Positions 17,401 through 23,209 of a DNA stretch of 29,895 nt are shown piece by piece (the first letter of the stretch is position 1; each line of letters opens with the position of its first letter). A program made the position numbers and the translations under genes. The notes beneath the pieces are model-generated. The model was not told where the DNA came from. It made no database searches and saw only the letters and a list, made by a program, of their open reading frames with translations. This stretch comes from a virus: IMG/VR virus record IMGVR_UViG_3300025641_000026, positions 1 through 29,895 of that record; one strand, 5' to 3'.

Positions 17401-17901
17401 GCAACAAGCGGTGCGACAGGTTCGAACAACGTCTTTATCGGTGACCGTGCGGGGTATAATAGCAATACAGGCTCCAACAACATTCTTATAGGAAATGAGC
17501 CTTCAAGTTCATCCAATTCAGTCTCCAACGAAATTACCCTCGGTAACAACACCATCACACGCTTCCGTATCCCCGGTGCAGGTATTGACAACACAAGTGC
17601 TGCACTCTCAGGTACTACGCCAAGTGTAGACACAGGTGATCGTGACACATACACGCTGACTACAAGTGGTAACACTACGTTCACCTTCACAGGCGCACCT
17701 TCGTCAGGTCAAGTAGGTACGTTCAGTCTTATCATTACGGCTGGTGGTACGCACACACTCACATGGCCTGCATCTGTTAAGTGGGCTGGTGGTACTGCAC
17801 CTGATGCACCTGCTAGTGGCGAGATTGACATCTATACGTTCACTTCCATCAACGGTGGTACTACTTGGTATGGCTTCCTAGCTGGGGATGCAATGGCATG
17901 A
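11494..17901 (+). CDS. Giant repeat-built tail fiber, YadA-head-like
   Basis: A 2135-aa receptor-binding fiber, started after AGGAAGG. In order: an N-terminal virion-attachment region with GGHSHDG; DINGG-x-IDG repeats (about residues 165-290); seven GN/D-V/L-T repeats (304-331); about four GTM-x-GDI...TKGYVD repeats (to ~585); an Ala/Ser-rich coiled part; and a DDFDDRYLGAKSSAPTTDNDG domain familiar from podovirus fibers. Two large beta-roll modules follow (756-1282 and 1301-2028), made of NTTGxxNxAxGxxA units like the heads of YadA-type trimeric adhesins, each ending in SNEITLGN..ITRFRIPG. A short beta-rich tip (TLTTSGNTTFTFTG to the end) is probably the receptor-contacting domain. Unlike many such fibers it has no C-terminal S74 chaperone. 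It probably forms a trimer (inference from the repeat type). Confidence 0.9.
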   Translation: MAGYTRQSVADIVNGADITAPPLNAEFNQLRNAFDATGGHSHDGSAGNAPAINLQTSVGGYLLPINGGVGGKNNVTATSDPTLTDDVADGYAPGSLWLNNNTNRAFVCINNISSSAIWHEVVLQSATSITPVTTNTVDVGTTVSRYKNVFLTGGVDSTGTSTFATVDINGGNIDGTVIGSATPAAADFTTMDTTGNASVGGTFNVTGTSTFTGAMSAGSLTTTGNSTHATVDINGGAIDGTTIGASSAAAGTFTTVTTTGQATLATADINGGTIDGSVIGGATPQAVTGTTITANTGFTGALTGNVTGNVTGNLTGDVTGDVTGDLTGNVTASTGTTTLNDLVVNGTVDFTSTALLNVSDPTAPQHAATKSYVDTADALKLDKAGGTMSGDITMGGNTVTGLGTPSATSDAATKGYVDTEVAALVDAAPGTLDTLNELAAALGDDPDFATTITDSIATKLPLAGGTMTGDITMGANAVTSTAAPTTDDELTRKGYVDTQDALKLNLSGGTMSGAIAMGTSKVTGLGDPTANQDAATKLYTDTQDATKLNLSGGTMTGDIVLGSNKATSTATPTANDDLTRKGYVDGILGSATAASASAAAAATSASNAATSETNAGNSAAAAAASYDDFDDRYLGAKSSAPTTDNDGDALVTGALYWNTTSDELYVWDGSNWQQGSFTAGSLLANVIEDTTPQLGGDLDLNGSDITGTGAIDITGTVSAGAVTYTATDGTTGQFLQTDGAGNTIFASVASPSINNLSDGYYVSDSLGLGTDALANDDGSNNENTAVGFQAGKFTTSGSGNSFYGVNAGLGNTTASYNVAVGKNTSYRNQTGQHNVAIGFSTLLGTSGQSHSFNTAIGAYSGHDTTTGSRNSTLGYETLFYNQTGAENVAVGHKALRGASGQSHSNNTAIGYQAGYLTTTGSGNFFGGWNSGFSNTTGSENTFLGRQSGGSNTTGSSNSFIGYQAGYASSSGNYNVALGYTALASNTTGNSNVATGREALRYNTYGQQNSAFGDQSLLSNTTGDYNVAVGTQSLRYNTTADNNVAVGHAALRFTTTGNSNVAVGTSALYGAVGNSHSSNTAIGYEAGYGITTGSNNFFGGYQAGRGNTTGIDNTTVGYRAGYTNTTGERNTAVGSGALYLNTTGSYNTAFGRDALLLNTTGINNTAIGYQAGNDVTTGSNNLFAGYKAGESVTTGNTNVALGQQALRNNQTGIANISIGQDSLSNASNTAASFNVAIGQAAGDALTTGSENIIIGFGADASSATVSNEITLGNSSITRFRIPGIGLDWTSVPAAGATDIDGLTDGYAAGNSVGLGSGALGNDDGSANNNTAVGTTALNQVVTSTNNTAIGFDAGRQVTTGSQNLFAGAAAGRGHTTGINTTMVGPYAGYFNNGSYNVGLGHSALFNATGANNVGLGYQAGYAITSGNNLTALGHSALKSATTITTGVAIGQGAGQNTTTGGENVFVGNQPGYNNTTGSSNTSIGYIAMYNNQTGGSNVAVGSYALQGASGQSNWRNTAIGYEAGKAITTGNRNFFGGWQSGIANTTGAYNVAVGERAMSGNTTGTSNIVLGSQAMANNSTGSYNIAIGEGSLWGASGQSHNNNTAIGYRSGYSVTTGGQNFFGGANAGYNTTTGGTNVLLGAYAGYNNTTGGSNTFLGYQAGNSNTTAQNNFFGGMQSGFSNTTGTSNVSIGLTSSYYNQTGLGNTAVGYESLKGASGNSHSNNTAIGSQAGKGITTGVSNFFGGSSAGFANTTGEYNVAVGTYSLNTNTTGSRNHALGGRALYLNTTGTDNIAVGYNSLEENTTGRYNVASGGSALRNNTTAWYNTAIGYQSGTSNTTGQRHTYLGYQAGYSSTTGTDNTFLGYYAGRSTTTGFDNVFIGAEAGDSTTTLSQSVAVGAQAGRNYTGANGYVAVGYNAFGGTGGMVESVGVGSNAGGLMTSGQWNVFLGHNVASNRAGGGSNIAIGYLAGATSGATGSNNVFIGDRAGYNSNTGSNNILIGNEPSSSSNSVSNEITLGNNTITRFRIPGAGIDNTSAALSGTTPSVDTGDRDTYTLTTSGNTTFTFTGAPSSGQVGTFSLIITAGGTHTLTWPASVKWAGGTAPDAPASGEIDIYTFTSINGGTTWYGFLAGDAMA
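11986..12360 (+). repeat. DINGG fiber repeats (about three copies)
   Basis: Imperfect repeats of the pattern TVDINGGxIDGxxIG followed by an FTTxxTTG segment, near residues 165-290 of the fiber. Each begins with a DINGG turn. They probably form shaft beta-structure. The third copy is diverged and runs into the GNVT repeats. Confidence 0.7.
12403..12486 (+). repeat. 12-base coding minisatellite, seven units
   Basis: Seven contiguous 12-base units encode G(N/D)(V/L)T: three GN units, three GD units and a final GN unit. The units vary mainly at third codon positions and at the Asn/Asp and Val/Leu residues. Short tandem tetrapeptides of this kind form thin shaft segments in phage fibers. Copy number could change by slippage or recombination. 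Confidence 0.85.
12637..13250 (+). repeat. GTM/TKGYVD tail-fiber shaft repeats
   Basis: About four imperfect copies of the pattern GGTM(S/T)GxIxMGxxxVT followed by (D/E)x(A/T)(T/R)K(G/L)Y(V/T)D. The copies alternate between GLGxPxxxxDAATK and TSTAxPTxDDxLTRK variants, so they look like two interleaved subtypes. Repeats of this type are common in tail fiber shafts. Confidence 0.8.
13759..15339 (+). repeat. Fiber beta-roll module A
   Basis: Encodes fiber residues 756-1282. It opens with LSDGYYVSDSLGLGTDALANDDGS and closes with SNEITLGNSSITRFRIPG. In between are many 14-16-residue NTTGxxNxAVGxxAL units typical of left-handed beta-roll adhesin heads. The opening and closing motifs are repeated in module B. 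Confidence 0.85.
15394..17577 (+). repeat. Fiber beta-roll module B (diverged copy of A)
   Basis: Encodes fiber residues 1301-2028. It opens with LTDGYAAGNSVGLGSGALGNDDGS and closes with SNEITLGNNTITRFRIPG, paralleling module A but about 200 residues longer. The same unit repeats fill it, with several long GASGQSH-type insertions. Confidence 0.85.
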
Positions 17902-18995
17902 GTATGATTGGCTCTAATGATAAACTAAAACAAGCTGCGGCTGGAGCGGGTGGGGTAGTTAGAGAACAGGCTATTGCTTTTGCAGGTGGCGCTTCGTTTA
18001 AGATGTATGAATGGGTTCCCGGCACTGGATTTGGGTACGAGTATCCTACAACTAACCTTGGCTCTGCAACGACATACCGTAACGGTATAAAGTTTTCTAA
18101 TAATAAAGACGTTATGTTTAGAGCAAGTGCGGGTTCACCTTTTGCTCTTGCAAATGAGTTTAATATTAACACAGGCATAGGCTCGGCTTATTCTAACCCT
18201 TCTTCCATCATAACTGTATATGCCTATGGCGGTATCAGCGTAAATTCAAATGACACCGCTGTTATAGTCGGAGGTCAGATGAGTGGCGATGGACAGCCTA
18301 TCACGCAAGCGTGGGCGTGGAACACCTCTTCTGGTTTTGGGACTCGTTACTCTAATCCTGGTAGTCCTGCGCCAGATAACATGAATCCTAATATTTGTCA
18401 GCTTGACCCATATGACGCAAATGTACTTTTTGGAGTACGAAATAACGTTTCTGGTCATCCGTATTCTATTTTTAAATACACATGGTCTAACTCTTCTGGC
18501 TTTGGTTCAAAAACAACCTACACATCAATTAACATTGGAAGATGTTATGCTATAGAGTTTCACCCTAGCAAAAATTACGTTGTATTGGGAACAGGTAGTT
18601 CTGCAACTGCTAAATCTTATAGTTACAGTAGTTCTGGAATAGGGTCTCTTCAATCTACAGCCTCTGGAACTTTATCTGAAATAAACGATATTGCTTTTAA
18701 CTCTACTGGTTCAGTAGTAGCTGTTCCCGGCTATTCTAGCCCCTTTATTCATGTTTATAGTTACAGCAACGGGTCATTCGGTACAAAGTTTTCTAATCCG
18801 TCTAGTCTACCCGGTAATTACAGACAATCCGTAGAGTTTACTCCTGATGACGATGCTATTATTTGTGGAGGGGGTGGAGGCATAGATACCTATAATTGGT
18901 CTAACTCCTCTGGATTTGGCTCTAAAATAAGCAGTCCTTCAAATATTAACTTCCAAGTACAGTCCATGAAAGCAGTTAAGGTAGTAGCGCCATGA
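17898..18995 (+). CDS. Seven-repeat beta-propeller protein
   Basis: A 365-aa protein. The start at 17898 overlaps the fiber stop as ATGA; the longer reading from 17865 would lie inside the fiber and is less likely. Seven repeats share a closing signature of an aromatic strand followed by (S/T)G(F/I)G or SFG: PGTGFGYEYP, NTGIGSAYSNP, TSSGFGTRYSNP, SNSSGFGSKTTY, SSSGIGSLQST, SNGSFGTKFSNP and SNSSGFGSKISSP. Between them run WD40-like strand patterns such as AIEFHPSKNYVVLGTG and SVEFTPDDDAIICGGG. This predicts a seven-bladed propeller. Coupling to the fiber gene suggests a second receptor-binding or fiber-cap protein. No catalytic motif is visible, and host-surface binding is inference. Confidence 0.8.
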   Translation: MSMIGSNDKLKQAAAGAGGVVREQAIAFAGGASFKMYEWVPGTGFGYEYPTTNLGSATTYRNGIKFSNNKDVMFRASAGSPFALANEFNINTGIGSAYSNPSSIITVYAYGGISVNSNDTAVIVGGQMSGDGQPITQAWAWNTSSGFGTRYSNPGSPAPDNMNPNICQLDPYDANVLFGVRNNVSGHPYSIFKYTWSNSSGFGSKTTYTSINIGRCYAIEFHPSKNYVVLGTGSSATAKSYSYSSSGIGSLQSTASGTLSEINDIAFNSTGSVVAVPGYSSPFIHVYSYSNGSFGTKFSNPSSLPGNYRQSVEFTPDDDAIICGGGGGIDTYNWSNSSGFGSKISSPSNINFQVQSMKAVKVVAP

Positions 18996-19285
18996 TAAAC
19001 GTAAAAGAAAAACTCTTAGAAAACCTGCTGCATAGACAGAACGAAGTTCAGGAGTATCAGTTAGATATTGATAACTATGAAATTGCTATAGAAAGGATAC
19101 CTAAAGATTTTCCAAAGGGTCACATTCTTCACAGCAAGATGCAGGATTTTAAAAAATCCTTAGAGGATCTCTTATTTTCCTCGAAAGTAGAACAAGCTAA
19201 AGCAATTACAATGTTAAAAGTAATAGAGCAACGGCTTGAAAAAGAGTTTTTAATAGTCAAGGAGACTTACAAAGATGTATGTTAA
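18992..19285 (+). CDS. Small coiled-coil protein
   Basis: A 97-aa, very charged helical protein whose start overlaps the propeller stop by four bases and whose end overlaps the next gene by 11 bases. Stretches such as ENLLHRQNEVQEYQLDID and SKVEQAKAITMLKVIEQRLEKE predict long coiled-coil helices. A central PKDFPKGH turn separates the two halves, suggesting a helical hairpin. There is no signal peptide. I do not recognise a family. Position between propeller and tail assembly chaperone suggests a fiber assembly or attachment factor, by context only. Confidence 0.8.
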   Translation: MINVKEKLLENLLHRQNEVQEYQLDIDNYEIAIERIPKDFPKGHILHSKMQDFKKSLEDLLFSSKVEQAKAITMLKVIEQRLEKEFLIVKETYKDVC

Positions 19286-19733
19286 AATCACAAACGGTAA
19301 TGTAGATACATACCCCTACAACGTAGGGCAACTACGCCGTGACAATCCTAATACCTCCTTTCCTAGACAAATACCTGATGAGATGCTTGAGAGCTATGGG
19401 GTATTTCCAGTGACCTTTGCAGACGAGCCTACGATTGACCGTAGAACTCAAAAAGCAGGGCAAGCAAGTTCACCCTCTTTGGTTGACGGTGCGTGGACTG
19501 TTGGCTGGGTTACGTCTAGTAAAACTACTGAAGAGATCGCAAAGCATGATGCTGATGTAATCTCTGTTATTCGTGAAAATCGTGATGGCTTGCTGGCTGA
19601 TACAGACTGGATGGCACTCTCAGATGTAACAATGTCTGCTGAAATGACTACATACCGTCAGGCTCTACGTGATATTACAGATCACTCTAATTGGCCTAAC
19701 CTGCAAGAAGCAGACTGGCCTGTTAAACCGTAA
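19275..19733 (+). CDS. Tail fiber assembly chaperone-like protein (Phage_tail_APC type)
   Basis: A 152-aa protein. The C-terminal ~50 residues fit the pattern of phage tail assembly chaperones: RENRDGLLADTDWMALSD, then TTYRQALRDITDHSNWPNL and a terminal DWPVKP. The N-terminal part (MYVKITNGNVDTYPYNVGQL...FPRQIPDEMLESYGVFPV) matches the usual small beta domain of these proteins. They are nearly always encoded just downstream of fiber genes, as here. A strong AAGGAGA site supports the start. It is expected to help fold or attach fibers, probably without being a major part of the virion. Confidence 0.85.
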   Translation: MYVKITNGNVDTYPYNVGQLRRDNPNTSFPRQIPDEMLESYGVFPVTFADEPTIDRRTQKAGQASSPSLVDGAWTVGWVTSSKTTEEIAKHDADVISVIRENRDGLLADTDWMALSDVTMSAEMTTYRQALRDITDHSNWPNLQEADWPVKP

Positions 19734-19755
19734 CCAGTCAAAAAGGAGAAAAGAA

Positions 19756-19977
19756 ATGACTGATACACCAACTGCTGAAGAAATTGCACAGCACTACACC
19801 GCAATGGGACACTCTGTTGACTTGCTTAACGCAGGACAGCCCGAGGATATGTCTGACGATGATTGGGCTGGAACTGTTCAGCGCAACGTAGACCACCTCA
19901 AAGTAATGGTAGAGAAAGACTTCTGGACCACAGAAGACATGACTGCCACCAACGCTGCTATTGCAGCAAACTCTTAA
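19756..19977 (+). CDS. Small acidic protein, unknown
   Basis: A 73-aa protein with a clear AAGGAG site before the ATG at 19756; an upstream in-frame ATG at 19669 lies inside the preceding gene and has no such site. The sequence is acidic and helical (TAEEIAQHYTAMGHSVDLL; MSDDDWAGTVQRNVDHLKVMV). It has no membrane segment, cysteine or known motif. Part of the small-gene cluster after the fiber; function unknown. Confidence 0.82.
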   Translation: MTDTPTAEEIAQHYTAMGHSVDLLNAGQPEDMSDDDWAGTVQRNVDHLKVMVEKDFWTTEDMTATNAAIAANS

Positions 19978-20000
19978 CTTAACCTTAAAGGAGACTTGTA

Positions 20001-20225
20001 ATGGGAAAAGATAAAAAGACCCCGATTACCGTCAACGACATCGAATACTTTGTAGAAGACATGACAGATAAGCAGAGAGCCTGTCTTAACCATGTTAATG
20101 ATCTAAGCCGTAAGATGGACAACGCTCAGTTCAATTTAGATCAGCTTGCTGTTGGGCGTGAGAGGTTTGTTGAACTACTGGCTGATGCTCTGGAGAACCC
20201 AGAAGAAGTAGAAGAAGAAGCTTAA
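20001..20225 (+). CDS. Small conserved-looking helical protein
   Basis: A 74-aa protein with AAGGAG before the start. It begins MGKDKKTPITVNDIEYFVEDMTDKQ, then a helical stretch with HVNDLSRKMDNAQFNLDQL, and ends in an acidic EEVEEEA tail. I recall similar short proteins in other marine phages near fiber genes, but no function is known to me. It is the last gene before the promoter at 20243 and so probably ends the tail-fiber transcription unit. Confidence 0.82.
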   Translation: MGKDKKTPITVNDIEYFVEDMTDKQRACLNHVNDLSRKMDNAQFNLDQLAVGRERFVELLADALENPEEVEEEA

Positions 20226-20242
20226 AGGTTTTATTATTACAC

Positions 20243-20271
20243 TTGTTAATGTATCAGTTAAGTGCTATAGT
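20243..20271 (+). promoter_or_regulatory. Candidate sigma70 promoter for internal virion genes
   Basis: TTGTTA (20243-20248), a 17-base spacer and TATAGT (20266-20271), with TGC directly before the -10 (extended -10). It lies in a 74-base AT-rich gap ahead of the GNAT-like gene. The -10 context GTGCTATAGT closely matches GTGCTATACT of the capsid promoter P2, suggesting the same control. Confidence 0.6.
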
Positions 20272-20299
20272 TTATATTAGTTAAACCAAGAAGGCACTT

Positions 20300-20755
20300 A
20301 TGACAGATGAAACCCCCGAGTTTCGGACTGTCCTTCTAACACCCCCAGAAGTTCTACATGTATGGCCCTCAATAGAGGCGGGAATAGCCAATGCGCTTTC
20401 CCACGGTGTCGGGGAGATGTCAGCATTTGACCTCTTCAAGGCAGCTATAAACGGCACAGTATTTATCTGGGTCGCTTTGGACCGGGATAGCAGGATAGTC
20501 CACACAGCTACATTAAGATTTTTGGTTCAGGGTTCTATTAAGACCTGCCAGATTATCACACTGCACGAAGATGGTGCTTCACTCAAGCAGGTCGAAATAG
20601 ATCATAAATTGTTTGAGGACTTTGCCAAAAAGAACGGCTGTTCGCATCTTCAAGTATGGGGGCGCAAGGGCTGGCTCAGACGCCTACAGACGCTCAGTTC
20701 TAGGCAAGGCAACAAATACAAAACTCAATATTATGTTTTCGACATGGAGATCTAG
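20300..20755 (+). CDS. GNAT-like protein, T7 gp13-type internal virion/assembly protein
   Basis: A 151-aa protein with an AAGAAGG site. The layout (VLHVWPSIEAGIANAL, then SAFDLFKAAINGTVFIWVAL, then KKNGCSHLQVWGRKGWLRRL) follows the acetyltransferase-like small proteins found at the gp13 position of T7-type phages. There the GC..v..wGR.GW segment is the most constant part. In T7, gp13 is needed for correct assembly of the internal core. A clear acetyl-CoA-binding R/QxxGxG/A loop is not visible, so enzyme activity is doubtful. It starts the internal virion gene block and is followed without a gap by the next gene. Confidence 0.72.
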   Translation: MTDETPEFRTVLLTPPEVLHVWPSIEAGIANALSHGVGEMSAFDLFKAAINGTVFIWVALDRDSRIVHTATLRFLVQGSIKTCQIITLHEDGASLKQVEIDHKLFEDFAKKNGCSHLQVWGRKGWLRRLQTLSSRQGNKYKTQYYVFDMEI

Positions 20756-22237
20756 ATGACACTCTTTAACCCTTTTATGCCTTACAAGCATTTACACCCA
20801 CGGGCGTCTGGCCTGATTGCCTATAAGGGCGGCGGCGGCGGCGGTGCTTCTGTGGCAGAAGTAGACGAATCCGTTGCGGGTGGTGTGACCGCTGTTAACG
20901 AGAACACTAATAAAGGCTTTACCGAGGCTGCGGTTGTAGGTGAAACACTCACCAATAACCAAAACACGATGATGGATAATCAGGATAATCTGGCTACGGG
21001 TCAAAGTAACATTAGTAGCCAGATCGCCGCCATCCCACAGACTTCTGTTACCACACAGGTGGTAGATACATCTGGTATTGAGAACCGCATTGGTAGTCTT
21101 GAAGGTACAACCAACACAGGCTTTGCTGACGTAGGTGGTCGCCTTGATACTGTGAACAGCACGTTAGGCGATGTACAGGGTTCCGTTGATACGGGGTTTG
21201 CTGATGTTGGTCAAAAATTTACTGATCTTGGCGAAGGCCAGACAGGTATACAAAACACCATTTCTGATTTGGGTGGTGCAGTAAATGAACGTATAAATAC
21301 GGTGGACAGCACTCTCGATACAGGATTTGCTGGCGTCAACGAGAACGTAAACACGCAGTTCAACGCACAGAACCAGAACCTAACGGATCTTTCTGCTAAT
21401 GTTCTTGGTGGTCAGACTAACCTGCAATCGTACCTTGAGGGCATGTCAGATCGTTCTGATACATACTACGGCGGTCTTGCTGAAGGCCAAGCCGGTATCA
21501 TGGGCGGCATCGGCGGTATGCAGACAGGTCTTAATGATTTTCGTGCGAACTACGATGCAAACACAACATTGGCTAATCAGACCCGTGCCGAGCTTCTGGA
21601 TACCGTTACGGGTGGATTTACTCAAACGGGAGACACCATCCGCCAAGGTTTCAACGACACCAGCCGTAATATGGACACGATTTCTTCACAGGTCGATGCA
21701 CAGTCTCAGCAGGCGGATAGTTTGGCCCGGCAGTCGCAGGCTAGTGCGCAAGAATCTTCTAGAGATTTTACTAGCAGCATACGGGAATTATCTCTTGGAA
21801 TACAGGCGGATAGCCGTGAAAAAGCTATCGCACAGAATGACGTAGTTCAGCGACTAAACACTGTTAAGCAAGTTTTAGCTACGCAAGGTGAAAATCTGCC
21901 ACAACAGCTTCGTCAGCAATATACAATGCTTTCACAATCTTTTGATCAAAATGGCGCACTTATTAGTGAGAGCCTTGATGAGCAGGGCAATGTAACTCGC
22001 AGAGCTATGGATGATCAAAGCAATGTTATTGCGTCCCAGTTTGATCAGCAGGGCGATATGCTAGGTCGTACTTCGTTCAACGTAAATACATTACTCAAGC
22101 AAATGGATCAGCTTGGGTACACAGGCCGTGGTCTGCAGCCGGGTACACTGGCACCGCAGCAATTGGTCAGCCGTAGGGCTGCAATCAATAGCGGCCTGAT
22201 GGAAAGACAAGATCCATATTTTAACACATTCGGGTAA
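20756..22237 (+). CDS. Coiled-coil internal virion protein
   Basis: A 493-aa protein starting directly after the previous stop. After a short hydrophobic N-terminus it has a six-glycine run, then a long Gln/Asn/Asp/Thr-rich helical region with recurring NTGFADVG-type segments (TNTGFADVGGRLDTV, DTGFADVGQKF, DTGFAGVNENVN). The C-terminal half has Gln-rich heptads (QVDAQSQQADSLARQSQAS). This is the look of phage proteins that form extended coiled coils. Its place after the gp13-like gene and before lysozyme suggests an internal core or ejection protein comparable to T7 gp14. There is no membrane helix or signal peptide. The role is inferred from context. Confidence 0.72.
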   Translation: MTLFNPFMPYKHLHPRASGLIAYKGGGGGGASVAEVDESVAGGVTAVNENTNKGFTEAAVVGETLTNNQNTMMDNQDNLATGQSNISSQIAAIPQTSVTTQVVDTSGIENRIGSLEGTTNTGFADVGGRLDTVNSTLGDVQGSVDTGFADVGQKFTDLGEGQTGIQNTISDLGGAVNERINTVDSTLDTGFAGVNENVNTQFNAQNQNLTDLSANVLGGQTNLQSYLEGMSDRSDTYYGGLAEGQAGIMGGIGGMQTGLNDFRANYDANTTLANQTRAELLDTVTGGFTQTGDTIRQGFNDTSRNMDTISSQVDAQSQQADSLARQSQASAQESSRDFTSSIRELSLGIQADSREKAIAQNDVVQRLNTVKQVLATQGENLPQQLRQQYTMLSQSFDQNGALISESLDEQGNVTRRAMDDQSNVIASQFDQQGDMLGRTSFNVNTLLKQMDQLGYTGRGLQPGTLAPQQLVSRRAAINSGLMERQDPYFNTFG

Positions 22238-22239
22238 TC

Positions 22240-22974
22240 ATGCATCCAAAATCAATCTCTGACCAAGGCCTTAACTTAATCAAAAAGTTTGAGGGTCTGC
22301 ACAAAGTAGGGCCAGACGGTATGGTAGTTCCATATCGTTGCCCAGCTAATATTCTCACCATCGGCTACGGCCATACTAAGGGTGTGAAGAAGAATATGCG
22401 TCTTACAAAGCAAGAGGCAGAAGATCTTTTGCGGCAAGACATGAAGATCTACGAGGCCGATGTTAAACGTCTGGTCGATGTACCTCTTACACAATACCAG
22501 TTCGACGCCCTAGTGTCGTTTGTATTCAATCTTGGTAGCGGTGCCTTTGGCGGCTCTACACTTCTAAAGAAGCTTAATGCAGGTGATTACTCTGCAGTAC
22601 CGGCACAATTGATGCGATGGAACAAAGCACGGGTTGGTGGCAAACTTCAGCCCCTTACCGGTCTCACACGCCGCCGTTCTGCAGAGGCAGCTTTGTTCAC
22701 ATTGGACGCACAGCTACCTAGCGATGACGTTGACGTACCAATGGCACAGAAGCCTGCAGCACAAGACAAGAAACCTCTGGCTAAATCTAAGACGATGGCA
22801 GGTGTAGGTATCGCTGGTGCAGCCACTGGCCTGAACGAAATGGCCGGACAGCTACAGGGACTTGTAGCCTATGCTGACAGCCTAAAGACTATTTTTCTAC
22901 TCTGTGCAGTCGCCGGTATAGCACTGGCAGCATATGCCCGGTGGAAGGACCAAAAGGACGGGGTTGATGTTTAG
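22240..22974 (+). CDS. GH24 lysozyme with C-terminal membrane segment
   Basis: A 244-aa endolysin. The muramidase domain covers about residues 1-160: KKFEG with catalytic Glu18, then Cys34 and Thr40 in YRCPANILTIGYGHT. The Cys takes the place of the Asp in T4 lysozyme, as in P1 Lyz-type enzymes, and the Glu-Cys spacing is lengthened by about seven residues. NLGSGAF and GLTRRRSAEAALF are standard family motifs. The C-terminal part adds a Gly/Ala-rich hydrophobic stretch (~187-214) and a clear transmembrane helix (217-233, IFLLCAVAGIALAAYARW) with a charged end. No separate holin is recognised nearby, so the tail may serve as a holin or membrane anchor. It overlaps the i-spanin start by eight bases. 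Confidence 0.93.
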   Translation: MHPKSISDQGLNLIKKFEGLHKVGPDGMVVPYRCPANILTIGYGHTKGVKKNMRLTKQEAEDLLRQDMKIYEADVKRLVDVPLTQYQFDALVSFVFNLGSGAFGGSTLLKKLNAGDYSAVPAQLMRWNKARVGGKLQPLTGLTRRRSAEAALFTLDAQLPSDDVDVPMAQKPAAQDKKPLAKSKTMAGVGIAGAATGLNEMAGQLQGLVAYADSLKTIFLLCAVAGIALAAYARWKDQKDGVDV

Positions 22975-23209
22975 CATCTTTGGCAAAGTAAAGACTTACA
23001 TCATTGCCACCTTAGCCCTCGCTCTGCCCATTATTTATGTCTTTGGGCAGATTAAAGGACGGGCGAAAGAGAAGAACAAAGTCCTTACCGATGAACTACA
23101 GGCGCAACAAAAGGCGGCTGATTTTTATAAGGCGATGTCTGAAAATGAAAGCGACAATCTTACTGATCGCAAGTCTATCACTGACCGGCTGCGCTCAAAC
23201 GGTCTATAG
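22967..23209 (+). CDS. i-spanin (Rz-like inner-membrane subunit)
   Basis: An 80-aa protein starting at the ATG at 22967, preceded by AAGGACG. A short cytoplasmic N-terminus is followed by one transmembrane helix (YIIATLALALPIIYVFG, about residues 11-27). A charged periplasmic coiled coil follows (KEKNKVLTDELQAQQKAADFYKAM). This is the standard i-spanin plan. Together with the o-spanin nested downstream in another frame it should bridge the envelope and fuse the two membranes in the last step of lysis. An earlier in-frame ATG at 22934 lies inside the lysozyme gene and would put charged residues before the helix, so it is disfavoured. Confidence 0.88.
   Translation: MFSIFGKVKTYIIATLALALPIIYVFGQIKGRAKEKNKVLTDELQAQQKAADFYKAMSENESDNLTDRKSITDRLRSNGL

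Noticed and set aside
12403-17577. CRISPR-like array in the repeat-rich region
   Set aside because: The repeats are in-frame, coding and variable, without identical direct repeats or unique spacers of constant length.
17865-17897. Longer start for the propeller protein
   Set aside because: The extra 11 codons lie wholly inside the fiber gene; the ATG at 17898 gives the usual four-base overlap.
19669-19755. Longer start for the 73-aa protein
   Set aside because: It would overlap the chaperone-like gene by 65 bases, and the AAGGAG site is placed for the ATG at 19756.
23037-23144. Longer start for the o-spanin
   Set aside because: It adds 36 strongly basic residues before the lipoprotein signal, which would spoil export.
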